A DNA stretch of 64,000 nt from Balaenoptera acutorostrata (GCF_949987535.1 NC_080067.1:43398910-43462909), one strand, 5' to 3'. Shown: positions 36,962 through 51,041, counted from the stretch's first letter. The notes: generated by a model not told the origin, from the letters alone. Translations and numbers: made by a program.

Positions 36962-38721
36962 ACCTTTCCCGTTCAGCAGCCATAGTGTGTTTTCTGAACG
37001 TGTGACTCTGTTCTGTTTTGTAATTCAGTTCAAGTGTAGCGGATTTTACATTCCCTCTATAAGTGATATCTTATGATAAGTGTCTTTTTCTGTGTGACTT
37101 ATTTCACTTAGAATCGTCGTACCTAAATCCACTCATCGTGCTGCTACTAGCCTTATGACGTTGATTTCATGGCTGAGTGATATTCCATTGTACATGAGGA
37201 CCACAACTTCTTTATCCACTTTTCTCTTTCCTAGGATATTTAAGGTGTAATGAAGTGGGGGTTCTTGTCAACAGAGCAGCCCTAAAGTTTGGGGTGCCTG
37301 TGTCTTGCTGATTTTTAGTTTTCCCAATTTATACGCCCATGAGTGGAAGTGCCCTATGCTCTCCAAGCTGTGTTTTTTAGATGTTTCAGGACACACCGTA
37401 CACTTCTCCAGAGTGGCTGTTGGCAATTTACATCCCGCCCATCAGCGTAGCAAGGCTCCCATTTCTCCATGGCCGGTCCTGCATTTCTGGTTTGGACACT
37501 TTTTTCCGCATGGCCCTTTTGCCCGCTGGGAAGCGAGACTTCTTTGGAGCGCTGATTTGCCTTTCCAGGTGGCTTGGTTGGCCAAAAAGGGCGTATGCGT
37601 TTTTTCCTGAATATATTCAGGAAAAAACGCATACGCCCTTTTTGGCCAAGGGCATCATTGTCCACGTTTTGCCGCTTTTCATGTGCTTTCAAGGCGATTC
37701 GAATCTACCTCCTGAAATCTGTTTCCTGCAATTCTGCCTTGCTTTCAAAGCCTCTTCGTTGCCTTCCCTCAATCTATTTGTGGACGAGAGTTATCGTTTA
37801 TAACTCTGCAGGTTTTTGAATTGCAGTGCCCCTGAGCTCCATTTTTCCAGTCGCTTTTTTGGGAGCTGGCCGCAAAAGTGCAGGATTGCTTCAGGCCCTC
37901 TTCTGGTTCTGGGGGGCAGGCTGAGCTTGTGGTTAATTCTTCTTCCTGATGGGAAAATAGAGTGACCTGTGCCTGTCCCAAACCCTAGAGCTAGTCTCTC
38001 ATTGGTTCCCCCTCTTCCCGTTCATCCTCAGGACAAATTGCAACCTGTACGGAACAGGAGGTTAAAGGTGCTGATTCTCCAAGGAGGGCGATGGCTAGGA
38101 AAGGGGCTGGAATGGCGAAGCCGAGCACAAGGAGATGAGAAATGAGGTGTGTTTTAGAAACCTTTCCCGATCACACGGTGTACCATCTTCTGGGTTTCTC
38201 ATGCATGTTTTCGACGTAGGAAGATGCCCTTGAACCTGGAGATTTGGGACCCATGGGATGGGTACCATGCAGTATTACTTTAAAGGGTCTGCGTTGGCTC
38301 ATGCAACCTCACCAAACCTCTGAGCCCCAAGAGTGTCCACCCTTATGTCTCAATCAGCTGTGGGTCTAGATATGGTCAATCCAGGTTGCATCACAGCACC
38401 TGAACGAATTTTGTAAGAATTTCTCTCTCTTTCACTGTCTTTGTTTCACGGGTTTTGAAAAGTAATTTATTTTTATAATGGGGTTTAGCTGCTTTTCACG
38501 GCTGTGTTTAGGCCGCTTTACACCCCCTTGACTCACTTACAGAGAGATATCAATACATAGGTTTGAAGATTCTTACTAGTCAGATATATTCTTGTGCGGT
38601 GAATAGGGGGTGTTGAGTCCAGTTCACTGAGCCAGGAGTAGGTCTTGTCTACTACATATTGGGTTTATGGAACGGTATCTGAGTTAATTTGAAACCCTTG
38701 TTTTATGCATCACCCCACCTC
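36962..38721. repeat. Satellite monomer 22 (1,760 bp)
   Basis: Palindrome perfect at 37578-37649. Private: ggattttaca near 37041, ggtttttgaa near 37811 and cacagcacctg near 38393. The rear set cccaaaccctag, aaggggctgg, gcgaagccg and gaggtgtg (37977-38150) recurs in monomer 36 and in part in monomer 35. Confidence 0.95.
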
Positions 38722-40481
38722 ACCTTTCCCGTTCAGCAGCCATAGTGTGTTTTCTGAACGTGTGACTCTGTTCTGTTTTGTAATTCAGTTCAAGTGTAGC
38801 GGTTTTTACATTCCCTCTATAAGTGATTTCCTATGAGAAGTGTCTTTTTCTGTGTGACTTATTTCACTTAGAATCGTCGTACCTAAATCCACTCATCGTG
38901 CTGCTACTAGCCTTATGACGTTGATTTCATGGCTGAGTGATATTCCATTGTACATGAGGACCACAACTTCTTTATCCACTTTTCTCTTTCCTAGGATATT
39001 TAAGGTGTAATGAAGTGGGGGTTCTTGTCAACAGAGCAGCCCTAAACTTTGGGGTGCCTGTGTCTTGCTGATTTTTAGTTTTCCCAATTTATACGCCCAT
39101 GAGTGGAAGTGCCCTATGCTCTCCAAGCTGTGTTTTTTAGATGTTTCAGGACACACCGTACACTTCTGCAGAGTGACTGTTGGCAATTTACATCCCGCCC
39201 ATCAGCGTAGCAAGGCTCCCATTTCTCCATGGCCGGTCCTGCGTTTCTGGTTTGGACACTTTTTTCCGCATGGCCCTTTTGCCCGCTGGGAAGCGAGACT
39301 TCGTTGGAGCGCTGATTTGCCTTTCCAGGTGGCTTGGTTGGCCAAAAAGGGCGTATGCGTTTTTTCCTGAATATATTCAGGAAAAAACGCATACGCCCTT
39401 TTTGGCCAAGGGCATCATTGTCCACGTTTTGCCGCTTTTCATGTGCTTTCAAGGCGATTCGAATCTACCTCCTGAAATCTGTTTCCTGCAATTCTGCCTT
39501 GCTTACAAAACCTCTTCGTTGCCTTCCCTCAATCTATTTGTGGACGAGAGTTATCATTTATAACTCTGCAGGTTTGTGAATTGCAGTGCCCCTGAGCTCC
39601 ATTTTTCCAGTCGCTTTTTTGGGAGCTGGCCGCAAAAGTGCAGGATTGCTTCAGGCCCTCTTCTGGTTCTGGGGGGCAGGCTGAGCTTGTGGTTAATTCT
39701 TCTTCCTGATGGGAAAATAGAGTGACCTGTGCCTGTCCCAACCCCTAGAGCTAGTCTCTCATTGGTTCCCCCTCTTCCCGTTCATCCTCAGGACAAATTG
39801 CAACCTGTACGGAACAGGAGGTTAAAGGTGCTGATTCTCCAAGGAGGGCGATGGCTAGGAAAGCGGCTGGAATGGCGAACCCGAGCACAAGGAGATGAGA
39901 AATGAGGTGCGTTTTAGAAACCTTTCCCGATCACACGGTGTACCATCTTCTGGGTTTCTCATGCATGTTTTCGACGTAGGAAGATGCCCTTGAACCTGGA
40001 GATTTGGGACCCATGGGATGGGTACCATGCAGTATTACTTTAAAGGGTCTGCGTTGGCTCATGCAACCTCACCAAACCTCTGAGCCCCAAGAGTGTCCAC
40101 CCTTATGTCTCAATCAGCTGTGGGTCTAGATATGGTCAATCCAGGTTGCATCACAGCCCCTGAACGAATTTTGTAAGAATTTCTCTCTCTTTCACTGTCT
40201 TTGTTTCACGGGTTTTGAAAAGTAATTTATTTTTATAATGGGGTTTAGCTGCTTTTCACGGCTGTGTTTATGCCGCTTTACAACCCCTTGACTCACTTAC
40301 AGAGAGATATCAATACATAGGTTTGAAGATTCTTACTAGTCAGATATATTCTTGTGCGGTGAATAGGGGGTGTTGAGTCCAGTTCACTGAGCAAGGAGTA
40401 GGTCTTGTCTACTACATATTGCGTTTATGGAACGGTATCTGAGCTAATTTGAAACCCTTGTTTTATGCATCACCCCACCTC
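38722..40481. repeat. Satellite monomer 23 (1,760 bp)
   Basis: Palindrome perfect at 39338-39409. It shares ctgcgtttc, cgttgg and cttacaaa with monomer 3. Private: gatttcctatgag near 38826, cttacaaaacc near 39502 and acaacccc near 40281. Confidence 0.95.
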
Positions 40482-42241
40482 ACCTTTCCCGTTCAGCAGC
40501 CATAGTGTGTTTTCTGAACGTGTGACTCTGTTCTGTTTTGTAATTCAGTTCAAGTGTCGCGGTTTTTACATTCCCTCTATAAGTGATATCTTATGATAAG
40601 TGTCTTTTTCAGTGTGACTTATTTCACTTAGAATCGTCGTACGTAAATCCACTCATCGTGCTGCTACTAGCCTTATGACGTTGATTTCATGGCTGAGTGA
40701 TATTCCATTGTACATGAGGACCACAACTTCTTTATCCACTTTTCTCTTTCCTAGGATATTTAAGGTGTAATGAAGTGGGGGTTCTTGTCAACAGAGCAGC
40801 CCTAAAGTTTGGGGTGCCTGGGTCTTGCTGATTTTTAGTTTTCCCAATTTATACGCCCATCAGTGGAAGTGCCCTATGCTCTCCAAGCTGTGTTTTTTAG
40901 ATGTTTCAGGACACACCGTACACTTCTCCAGAGTGACTGTTGGCAATTTACATCCCGCCCATCAGCGTAGCAAGGCTCCCATTTCTCCATGGCCGGTCCT
41001 GCATTTCTGGTTTGGACACTTTTTTCCGCATGGCCCTTTTGCCCGCTGGGAAGCGAGACTTCTTTGGAGCACTGATTTGCCTTTCCAGGTGGCTTGGTTG
41101 GCCAAAAAGGGCGTATGCGTTTTTTCCTGAATATATTCAGGAAAAAACGCATACGCCCTTTTTGGCCAAGGGCATCATTGTCCACGTTTTGCCTCTTTTC
41201 ATGTGCTTTCAAGGCGATTCGAATCTACCTCCTGAAATCTGTTTCCTGCAATTCTGCCTTGCTTTCAAAGCCTCTTCGTTGCCTTCCCTCAATCTATTTG
41301 TGGACGAGAGTTATCGTTTATAACTCTGCAGGTTTGTGAATTGCAGTGCCCCTGAGCTCCATTTTTCCAGTCGCTTTTTTGGGAGCTGGCCGCAAAAGTG
41401 CAGGGTTGCTTCAGGCCCTCTTCTGGTTCTGGGGGGCAGGCTGAGCTTGTGGTTAATTCTTCTTCCTGATGGGAAAATAGAGTGACCTGTGCCTGTCCCA
41501 ACCCCTAGAGCTAGTCTCTCATTGGTTCCCCCTCTTCCCGTTCATCCTCAGGACAAATTGCAACCTGTACGGAACAGGAGGTTAAAGGTGCTGATTCTCC
41601 AAGGAGGGCGATGGCTAGGAAAGCGGCTGGAATGGCGAACCCGAGCACAAGGAGATGAGAAATGAGGTGCGTTTTAGAAACCTTTCCCGATCACACGGTG
41701 TACCATCTTCTGGGTTTCTCATGCATGTTTTCGACGTAGGAAGATGCCCTTGAACCTGGAGATTTGGGTCCCATGGGATGGGTACCATGCAGTATTACTT
41801 TAAAGGGTCTGCGTTGGCTCATGCAACCTCACCAAACCTCTGAGCCCCAAGAGTGTCCACCCTTATGTCTCAATCAGCTGTGGGTCTAGATATGGTCAAT
41901 CCAGGTTGCATCACAGCCCCTGAGCGAATTTTGTAAGAATTTCTCTCTCTTTCACTGTCTTTGTTTCACGGGTTTTGAAAAGTAATTTATTTTTATAATG
42001 GGGTTTAGCTGCTTTTCACGGTTGTGTTTAGGCCGCTTTACACCCCCTTGACTCACTTACAGAGAGATATCAATACATAGGTTTGAAGATTCTTACTAGT
42101 CAGATATATTCTTGTGCGGTGAATAGGGGGTGTTGAGTCCAGTTCACTGAGCCAGGAGTAGGTCTTGTCTACTACATATTGGGTTTATGGAACGGTATCT
42201 GAGCTAATTTGAAACCCTTGTTTTATGCATCACCCCACCTC
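40482..42241. repeat. Satellite monomer 24 (1,760 bp)
   Basis: Palindrome perfect at 41098-41169. It shares gtgcctgggtc, tgcctctttt, ttgggtccc and ggttgtgttt with monomer 18, without tttttcaactcg. Private: ttcagtgtgac near 40609, cccatcagtgg near 40857 and gagcactg near 41068. Confidence 0.95.
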
Positions 42242-44001
42242 ACCTTTCCCGTTCAGCAGCCATAGTGTGTTTTCTGAACGTGTGACTCTGTTCTGTTTTG
42301 TAATTCAGTTCAAGTGTAGCGGTTTTTACATTCCCTCTATAAGTGATATCTTATGATAAGTGTCTTTTTCTGTGTGACTTATTTCACTTAGAATCGTCGT
42401 ACGTAAATCCACTCATCGTGCTGCTACTAGCCTTATGACGTTGATTTCATGGCTGAGTGATATTCCATTGTACATGAGGACCACAACTTCTTTATCCACT
42501 TTTCTCTTTCCTAGGATATTTAAGGTGTAATGAAGTGGGGGTTCTTGTCAACAGAGCAGCCCTAAAGTTTGGGGTGCCTGTGTCTTGCTGATTTTTAGTT
42601 TTCCCAAATTATACGCCCATGAGTGGAAGTGCCCTATGCTCTCCAAGCTGTGTTTTTTAGATGTTTCAGGACACACCGTACACTTCTCCAGAGTGACTGT
42701 TGGCAATTTACATCCCGCCCATCAGCGTAGCAAGGCTCCCATTTCTCCATGGCCGGTCCTGCATTTCTGGTTTGGACACTTTTTTCCGCATGGCCCTTTT
42801 GCCCGCTGGGAAGCGAGACTTCTTTGGAGCGCTGATTTGCCTTTCCAGGTGGCTTGGTTGGCCAAAAAGGGCGTATGCGTTTTTTGCTGAATATATTCAG
42901 GAAAAAACGCATACGCCCTTTTTGGCCAAGGGCATCATTGTCCACGTTTTGCCGCTTTTCATGTGCTTTCAAGGCGATTCGAATCTACCTCCTGAAATCT
43001 GTTTTCTGCAATTCTGCCTTGCTTTCAAAGCCTCTTCGTTGCCTTCCCTCAATCTATTTGTGGACGAGAGTTATCATTTATAACTCTGCAGGTTTGTGAA
43101 TTGCAGTGCCCCTGAGCTCCATTTTTCCAGTCGCTTTTTTGGGAGCTGGCCGCAAAAGTGCAGGATTGCTTCAGGCCCTCTTCTGGTTCTGGGGGGCAGG
43201 CTGAGCTTGTGGTTAATTCTTCTTCCTGATGGGAAAATAGAGTGACCTGTGCCTGTCCCAACCCCTAGAGCTAGTCTCTCATTGGTTCCCCCTCTTGCCG
43301 TTCATCCTCAGGACCAATTGCAACCTGTACGGAACAGGAGGTTAAAGGTGCTGATTCTCCAAGGAGGGCGATGGCTAGGAAAGCGGCTGGAATGGCGAAC
43401 CCGAGCACAAGGAGATGAGAAATGAGGTGCGTTTTAGAAACCTTTCCCGATCACACGGTGTACCATCTTCTGGGTTTCTCATGCATGTTTTCGATGTAGG
43501 AAGATGCCCTTGAACCTGGAGATTTGGGACCCATGGGATGGGTACCATGCAGTATTACTTTAAAGGGTCTGCGTTGGCTCATGCAACCTCACCAAACCTC
43601 TGAGCCCCAAGAGTGTCCACCCTTATGTCTCAATCAGCTGTGGGTCTAGATATGGTCAATCCAGGTTGCATCACAGCCCCTGAACGAATTTTGTAAGAAT
43701 TTCTCTCTCTTTCACTGTCTTTGTTTCACGGGTTTTGAAAAGTAATTTATTTTTATAATGGGGTTTAGCTGCTTTTCACGGCTGTGTTTATGCCGCTTTA
43801 CACCCCCTTGACTCACTTACAGAGAGATATCAATACATAGGTTTGAAGATTCTTACTAGTCAGATATATTCTTGTGCGGTGAATAGGGGGTGTTGAGTCC
43901 AGTTCACTGAGCCAGGAGTAGGTCTTGTCTACTACATATTGGGTTTATGGAACGGTATCTGAACTAATTTGAAACCCTTGTTTTATGCATCACCCCACCT
44001 C
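42242..44001. repeat. Satellite monomer 25 (1,760 bp)
   Basis: The palindrome at 42858-42929 has a central mismatch: the left arm reads ttttttgctgaat where other units have cctgaat. Private: cccaaattat near 42603, gttttctgc near 43001 and cgatgtagg near 43492. The tail (tttatgccg, gaactaat) matches monomer 26. Confidence 0.95.
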
Positions 44002-45761
44002 ACCTTTCCCGTTCAGCAGCCATAGTGTGTTTTCTGAACGTGTGACTCTGTTCTGTTTTGTAATTCAGTTCAAGTGTAGCGGTTTTTACATTCCCTATAT
44101 AAGTGATATCTTATGATAAGTGTCTTTTTCTGTGTGACTTATTTCACTTAGAATCGTCGTACCTAAATCCAGTCATCGTGCTGCTACTAGCCTTATGACG
44201 TTGATTTCATGGCTGAGTGATATTCCATTGTACATGAGGACCACAACTTCTTTATCCACTTTTCTCTTTCCTAGGATATTTAAGGTGTAATGAAGTGGGG
44301 GTTCTTGTCAACAGAGCAGCCCTAAACTTTGGGGTGCCTGTGTCTTGCTGATTTTTAGTTTTCCCAATTTATACGCCCATGAGTGGAAGTGCCCTATGCT
44401 CTCCAAGCTGTGTGTTTTAGATGTTTCAGGACACACCGTACACTTCTCCAGAGTGACTGATGGCAATTTACATCCCGCCCATCAGCGTAGCAAGGCTCCC
44501 ATTTCTCCATGGCCTGTCCTGCATTTCTGGTTAGGACACTTTTTTCCGCATGGCCCTTTTGCCCGCTGGGAAGCGAGACTTCTTTGGAGCGCTGATTTGC
44601 CTTTCCAGGTGGCTTGGTTGGCCAAAAAGGGCGTATGCGTTTTTTCCTGAATATATTCAGGAAAAAACGCATACGCCCTTTTTGGCCAAGGGCATCATTG
44701 TCCACGTTTTGCCGCTTTTCATGTGCTTTCAAGGCGATTCGAATCTACCTCCTGAAATCTGTTTCCTGCAATTCTGCCTTGCTTTCAAAGCCTCTTCGTT
44801 GCCTTCCCTCAATCTATTTGTGGACGAGAGTTATCATTTATAACTCTGCAGGTTTGTGAATTGCAGTGCCCCTGAGCTCCATTTTTCCAGTCGCTTTTTT
44901 GGGAGCTGGCCGCAAAAGTGCAGGATTGCTTCAGGCCCTCTTCTGGTTCTGGGGGGCAGGCTGAGCTTGTGGTTAATTCTTCTTCCTGATGGGAAAATAG
45001 AGTGACCTGTGCCTGTCCCAACCCCTAGAGCTAGTCTCTCATTGGTTCCCCCTCTTCCCGTTCATCCTCAGGACAAATTGCAACCTGTACGGAACAGGAG
45101 GTTAAAGGTGCTGATTCTCCAAGGAGGGCGATGGCTAGGAAAGCGGCTGGAATGGCGAACCCGAGCACAAGGAGATGAGAAATGAGATGCGTTTTAGAAA
45201 CCTTTCCCGATCACACGGTGTACCATCTTCTGGGTTTCTCATGCATGTTTTCGACGTAGGAAGATGCCCTTGAACCTGGAGATTTGGGACCCATGGGATG
45301 GGTACCATGCAGTATTACTTTAAAGGGTCTGCGTTGGCTCATGCAACCTCACCAAACCTCTGAGCCCCAAGAGTGTCCACCCTTATGTCTCAATCAGCTG
45401 TGGGTCTAGATATGGTCAATCCAGGTTGCATCACAGCCCCTGAGCGAATTTTGTAAGAATTTCTCTCTCTTTCACTGTCTTTGTTTCACGGGTTTTGAAA
45501 AGTAATTTATTTTTATAATGGGGTTTAGCTGCTTTTCACGGCTGTGTTTATGCCGCTTTACACCCCCTTGACTCACTTACAGAGAGATATCAATACATAG
45601 GTTTGAAGATTCTTACTAGTCAGATATATTCTTGTGCGGTGAATAGGGGGTGTTGAGTCCAGTTCACTGAGCCAGGAGTAGGTCTTGTCTACTACATATT
45701 GGGTTTATGGAACGGTATCTGAACTAATTTGAAACCCTTGTTTTATGCATCACCCCACCTC
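44002..45761. repeat. Satellite monomer 26 (1,760 bp)
   Basis: Palindrome perfect at 44618-44689. ttccctatataag is shared only with monomer 27. ccagtc, gtgttttag, gactgatgg and cctgtcctg are also in monomer 10. By eye it differs from monomer 27 at three places: aatgagatgcg near 45181, tttatgccg near 45550 and gaactaat near 45721. Confidence 0.95.
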
Positions 45762-47521
45762 ACCTTTCCCGTTCAGCAGCCATAGTGTGTTTTCTGAACG
45801 TGTGACTCTGTTCTGTTTTGTAATTCAGTTCAAGTGTAGCGGTTTTTACATTCCCTATATAAGTGATATCTTATGATAAGTGTCTTTTTCTGTGTGACTT
45901 ATTTCACTTAGAATCGTCGTACCTAAATCCAGTCATCGTGCTGCTACTAGCCTTATGACGTTGATTTCATGGCTGAGTGATATTCCATTGTACATGAGGA
46001 CCACAACTTCTTTATCCACTTTTCTCTTTCCTAGGATATTTAAGGTGTAATGAAGTGGGGGTTCTTGTCAACAGAGCAGCCCTAAACTTTGGGGTGCCTG
46101 TGTCTTGCTGATTTTTAGTTTTCCCAATTTATACGCCCATGAGTGGAAGTGCCCTATGCTCTCCAAGCTGTGTGTTTTAGATGTTTCAGGACACACCGTA
46201 CACTTCTCCAGAGTGACTGATGGCAATTTACATCCCGCCCATCAGCGTAGCAAGGCTCCCATTTCTCCATGGCCTGTCCTGCATTTCTGGTTAGGACACT
46301 TTTTTCCGCATGGCCCTTTTGCCCGCTGGGAAGCGAGACTTCTTTGGAGCGCTGATTTGCCTTTCCAGGTGGCTTGGTTGGCCAAAAAGGGCGTATGCGT
46401 TTTTTCCTGAATATATTCAGGAAAAAACGCATACGCCCTTTTTGGCCAAGGGCATCATTGTCCACGTTTTGCCGCTTTTCATGTGCTTTCAAGGCGATTC
46501 GAATCTACCTCCTGAAATCTGTTTCCTGCAATTCTGCCTTGCTTTCAAAGCCTCTTCGTTGCCTTCCCTCAATCTATTTGTGGACGAGAGTTATCATTTA
46601 TAACTCTGCAGGTTTGTGAATTGCAGTGCCCCTGAGCTCCATTTTTCCAGTCGCTTTTTTGGGAGCTGGCCGCAAAAGTGCAGGATTGCTTCAGGCCCTC
46701 TTCTGGTTCTGGGGGGCAGGCTGAGCTTGTGGTTAATTCTTCTTCCTGATGGGAAAATAGAGTGACCTGTGCCTGTCCCAACCCCTAGAGCTAGTCTCTC
46801 ATTGGTTCCCCCTCTTCCCGTTCATCCTCAGGACAAATTGCAACCTGTACGGAACAGGAGGTTAAAGGTGCTGATTCTCCAAGGAGGGCGATGGCTAGGA
46901 AAGCGGCTGGAATGGCGAACCCGAGCACAAGGAGATGAGAAATGAGGTGCGTTTTAGAAACCTTTCCCGATCACACGGTGTACCATCTTCTGGGTTTCTC
47001 ATGCATGTTTTCGACGTAGGAAGATGCCCTTGAACCTGGAGATTTGGGACCCATGGGATGGGTACCATGCAGTATTACTTTAAAGGGTCTGCGTTGGCTC
47101 ATGCAACCTCACCAAACCTCTGAGCCCCAAGAGTGTCCACCCTTATGTCTCAATCAGCTGTGGGTCTAGATATGGTCAATCCAGGTTGCATCACAGCCCC
47201 TGAGCGAATTTTGTAAGAATTTCTCTCTCTTTCACTGTCTTTGTTTCACGGGTTTTGAAAAGTAATTTATTTTTATAATGGGGTTTAGCTGCTTTTCACG
47301 GCTGTGTTTAGGCCGCTTTACACCCCCTTGACTCACTTACAGAGAGATATCAATACATAGGTTTGAAGATTCTTACTAGTCAGATATATTCTTGTGCGGT
47401 GAATAGGGGGTGTTGAGTCCAGTTCACTGAGCCAGGAGTAGGTCTTGTCTACTACATATTGGGTTTATGGAACGGTATCTGAGCTAATTTGAAACCCTTG
47501 TTTTATGCATCACCCCACCTC
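45762..47521. repeat. Satellite monomer 27 (1,760 bp)
   Basis: Palindrome perfect at 46378-46449. It is a near copy of monomer 26, with the common aatgaggtgcg, tttaggccg and gagctaat at the three differing sites. Confidence 0.95.
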
Positions 47522-49281
47522 ACCTTTCCCGTTCAGCAGCCATAGTGTGTTTTCTGAACGTGTGACTCTGTTCTGTTTTGTAATTCAGTTCAAGTGTAGC
47601 GGTTTTTACATTCCCTCTATAAGTGATATCTTATGATAAGTGTCTTTTTCTGTGTGACTTATTTCACTTAGAATCGTCGTACCTAAATCCACTCATCGTG
47701 CTGCTACTAGCCTTATGACGTTGATTTCATGGCTGAGTGATATTCCATTCTATATGAGGACCACAACTTCTTTATCCACTTTTCTCTTTCCTAGGATATT
47801 TAAGGTGTAATGAAGTGGGGGTTCTTGTCAACAGAGCAGCCCTAAAGTTTGGGGTGCCTGTGTCTTGCTGATTTTTAGTTTTCCCAATTTATACGCCCAT
47901 GGGTGGAAGTGCCCTATGCTCTCCAAGCTGTGTTTTTTAGATGTTTCAGGACACACCGTACACTTCTGCAGAGTGACTGTTGGCAATTTACATCCCGCCC
48001 ATCAGCGTAGCAAGGCTCCCATTTCTCCATGGCCGGTCCTGCATTTCTGGTTTGGACACTTTTTTCTGCATGGCCCTTTTGCCCGCTGGGAAGCGAGACT
48101 TCTTTGGAGCGCTGATTTGCCTTTCCAGGTGGCTTGGTTGGCCAAAAAGGGCGTATGCGTTTTTTCCTGAATATATTCAGGAAAAAACGCATACGCCCTT
48201 TTTGGCCAAGGGCATCATTGTCCACGTTTTGCCGCTTTTCATGTGCTTTCAAGGCGATTCGAATCTACCTCCTGAAATCTGTTTCCTGCAATTCTGCCTT
48301 GCTTTCAAAGCCTCTTCGTTGCCTTCCCTCAATCTATTTGTGGACGAGAGTTATCATTTATAACTCTGCAGGTTTGTGAATTGCAGTGCCCCTGAGCTCC
48401 ATTTTTCCAGTCGCTTTTTTGGGAGCTGGCCGCAAAAGTGCAGGATTGCTTCAGGCCCTCTTCTGGTTCTGGGGGGCAGGCTGAGCTTGTGGTTAATTCT
48501 TCTTCCTGATGGGAAAATAGAGTGACCTGTGCCTGTCCCAACCCCTAGAGCTAGTCTCTCATTGGTTCCCCCTCTTCCCGTTCATCCTCAGGACAAATTG
48601 CAACCTGTACGGAACAGGAGGTTAAAGGTGCTGATTCTCCAAGGAGGGCGATGGCTAGGAAAGCGGCTGGAATGGCGAACCCGAGCACAAGGAGATGAGA
48701 AATGAGGTGCGTTTTAGAAACCTTTCCCGATCACACGGTGTACCATCTTCTGGGTTTCTCATGCATGTTTTCGACGTAGGAAGATGCCCTTGAACCTGGA
48801 GATTTGGGACCCATGGGATGGGTACCATGCAGTATTACTTTAAAGGGTCTGCGTTGGCTCATGCAACCTCACCAAACCTCTGAGCCCCAAGAGTGTCCAC
48901 CCTTATGTCTCAATCAGCTGTGGGTCTAGATATGGTCAATCCAGGTTGCATCACAGCCCCTGAACGAATTTTGTAAGAATTTCTCTCTCTTTCACTGTCT
49001 TTGTTTCACGGGTTTTGAAAAGTAATTTATTTTTATAATGGGGTTTAGCTGCTTTTCACGGCTGTGTTTATGCCGCTTTACACCCCCTTGACTCACTTAC
49101 AGAGAGATATCAATACATAGGTTTGAAGATTCTTACTAGTCAGATATATTCTTGTGCGGTGAATAGGGGGTGTTGAGTCCAGTTCACTGAGCCAGGAGTA
49201 GGTCTTGTCTACTACATATTGGGTTTATGGAACGGTATCTGAACTAATTTGAAACCCTTGTTTTATGCATCACCCCACCTC
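47522..49281. repeat. Satellite monomer 28 (1,760 bp)
   Basis: Palindrome perfect at 48138-48209. Private: ccattctatatgagg near 47745. cccatgggtgg and ttttctgcatgg are shared with monomer 13 (the former also with 9). Confidence 0.95.
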
Positions 49282-51041
49282 ACCTTTCCCGTTCAGCAGC
49301 CATAGTGTGTTTTCTGAACGTGTGACTCTGTTCTGTTTTGTAATTCAGTTCAAGTGTAGCGGTTTTTACATTCCCTCTATAAGTGATATCTTATGATAAG
49401 TGTCTTTTTCTGTGTGACTTATTTCACTTAGAATTGTCGTACCTAAATCCACTCATCGTGCTGCTACTAGCCTTATGACGTTGATTTCATGGCTGAGTGA
49501 TATTCCATTGTACATGAGGACCACAACTTCGTTATCCACTTTTCTCTTTCCTAGGATATTTAAGGTGTAATGAAGTGGGGGTTCTTGTCAACAGAGCAGC
49601 CCTAAACTTTGGGGTGCCTGTGTCTTGCTGATTTTCAGTTTTCCCAATTTATACGCCCATGAGTGGAAGTGCCCTATGCTCTCCAAGCTGTGTTTTTTAG
49701 ATGTTTCAGGACACACCGTACACTTCTCCAGAGTGGCTGTTGGCAATTTACATCCCGCCCATCAGCGTAGCAAGGCTCCCATTTCTCCATGGCCGGTCCT
49801 GCATTTCTGGTTTGGACACTTTTTTCCGCATGGCCCTTTTGCCCGCTGGGAAGCGAGACTTCTTTGGAGCGCTGATTTGCCTTTCCAGGTGGCTTGGTTG
49901 GCCAAAAAGGGCGTATGCGTTTTTTCCTGAATATATTCAGGAAAAAACGCATACGCCCTTTTTGGCCAAGGGCATCATTGTCCACGTTTTGCCGCTTTTC
50001 ATGTGCTTTCAAGGCGATTCGAATCTACCTCCTGAAATCTGTTTCCTGCAATTCTGCCTTGCTTTCAAAGCCTCTTCGTTGCCTTCCCTCAATCTATTTG
50101 TGGACGAGAGTTATCATTTATAACTCTGCAGGTTTGTGAATTGCAGTGCCCCTGAGCTCCATTTTTCCAGTCGCTTTTTTGGGAGCTGGCCACAAAAGTG
50201 CAGGATTGCTTCAGGCCCTCTTCTGGTTCTGGGGGGCAGGCTGAGCTTGTGGTTAATTCTTCTTCCTGATGGGAAAATAGAGTGACCTGTGCCTGTCCCA
50301 ACCCCTAGAGCTAGTCTCGCATTGGTTCCCCCTCTTGCCGTTCATCCTCAGGACCAATTGCAACCTGTACGGAACAGGAGGTCAAAGGTGCTGATTCTCC
50401 AAGGAGGGAGATGGCTAGGAAAGCGGCTGGAATGGCGAACCCGAGCACAAGGAGATGAGAAATGAGGTGCGTTTTAGAAACCTTTCCCGATCACACGGTG
50501 TACCATCTTCTGGGTTTCTCATGCATGTTTTCGACGTAGGAAGATGCCCTTGAACCTGGAGATTTGGGACCCATGGGATGGGTACCATGCAGTATTACTT
50601 TAAAGGGTCTGCGTTGGCTCATGCAACCTCACCAAACCTCTGAGCCCCAAGAGTGTCCACCCTTATGTCTCAATCAGCTGTGGGTCTAGATATGGTCAAT
50701 CCAGGTTGCATCACAGCCCCTGAGCGAATTTTGTAAGAATTTCTCTCTCTTTCACTGTCTTTGTTTCACGGGTTTTGAAAAGTAATTTATTTTTATAATG
50801 GGGTTTAGCTGCTTTTCACGGCTGTGTTTAGGCCGCTTTACACCCCCTTGACTCACTTACAGAGAGATATCAATACATAGGTTTTAAGATTCTTACTAGT
50901 CAGATATACTATTGTGAGGTGGATAGGGGGTGTTGAGTCCAGTTCACTGAGCCAGGAGTAGGTCTTGTCTACTACATATTGGGTTTATGGAACGGTATCT
51001 GAGCTAATTTGAAACCCTTGTTTTATGCATCACCCCACCTC
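49282..51041. repeat. Satellite monomer 29 (1,760 bp, type A)
   Basis: Palindrome perfect at 49898-49969. It is type A like monomer 4, including gccacaaaag and tctcgcattgg. gaattgtcgt is shared with monomer 31. Private: ggtcaaagg near 50380. The tail has ttttaag / tactattgtgagg. Confidence 0.95.
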
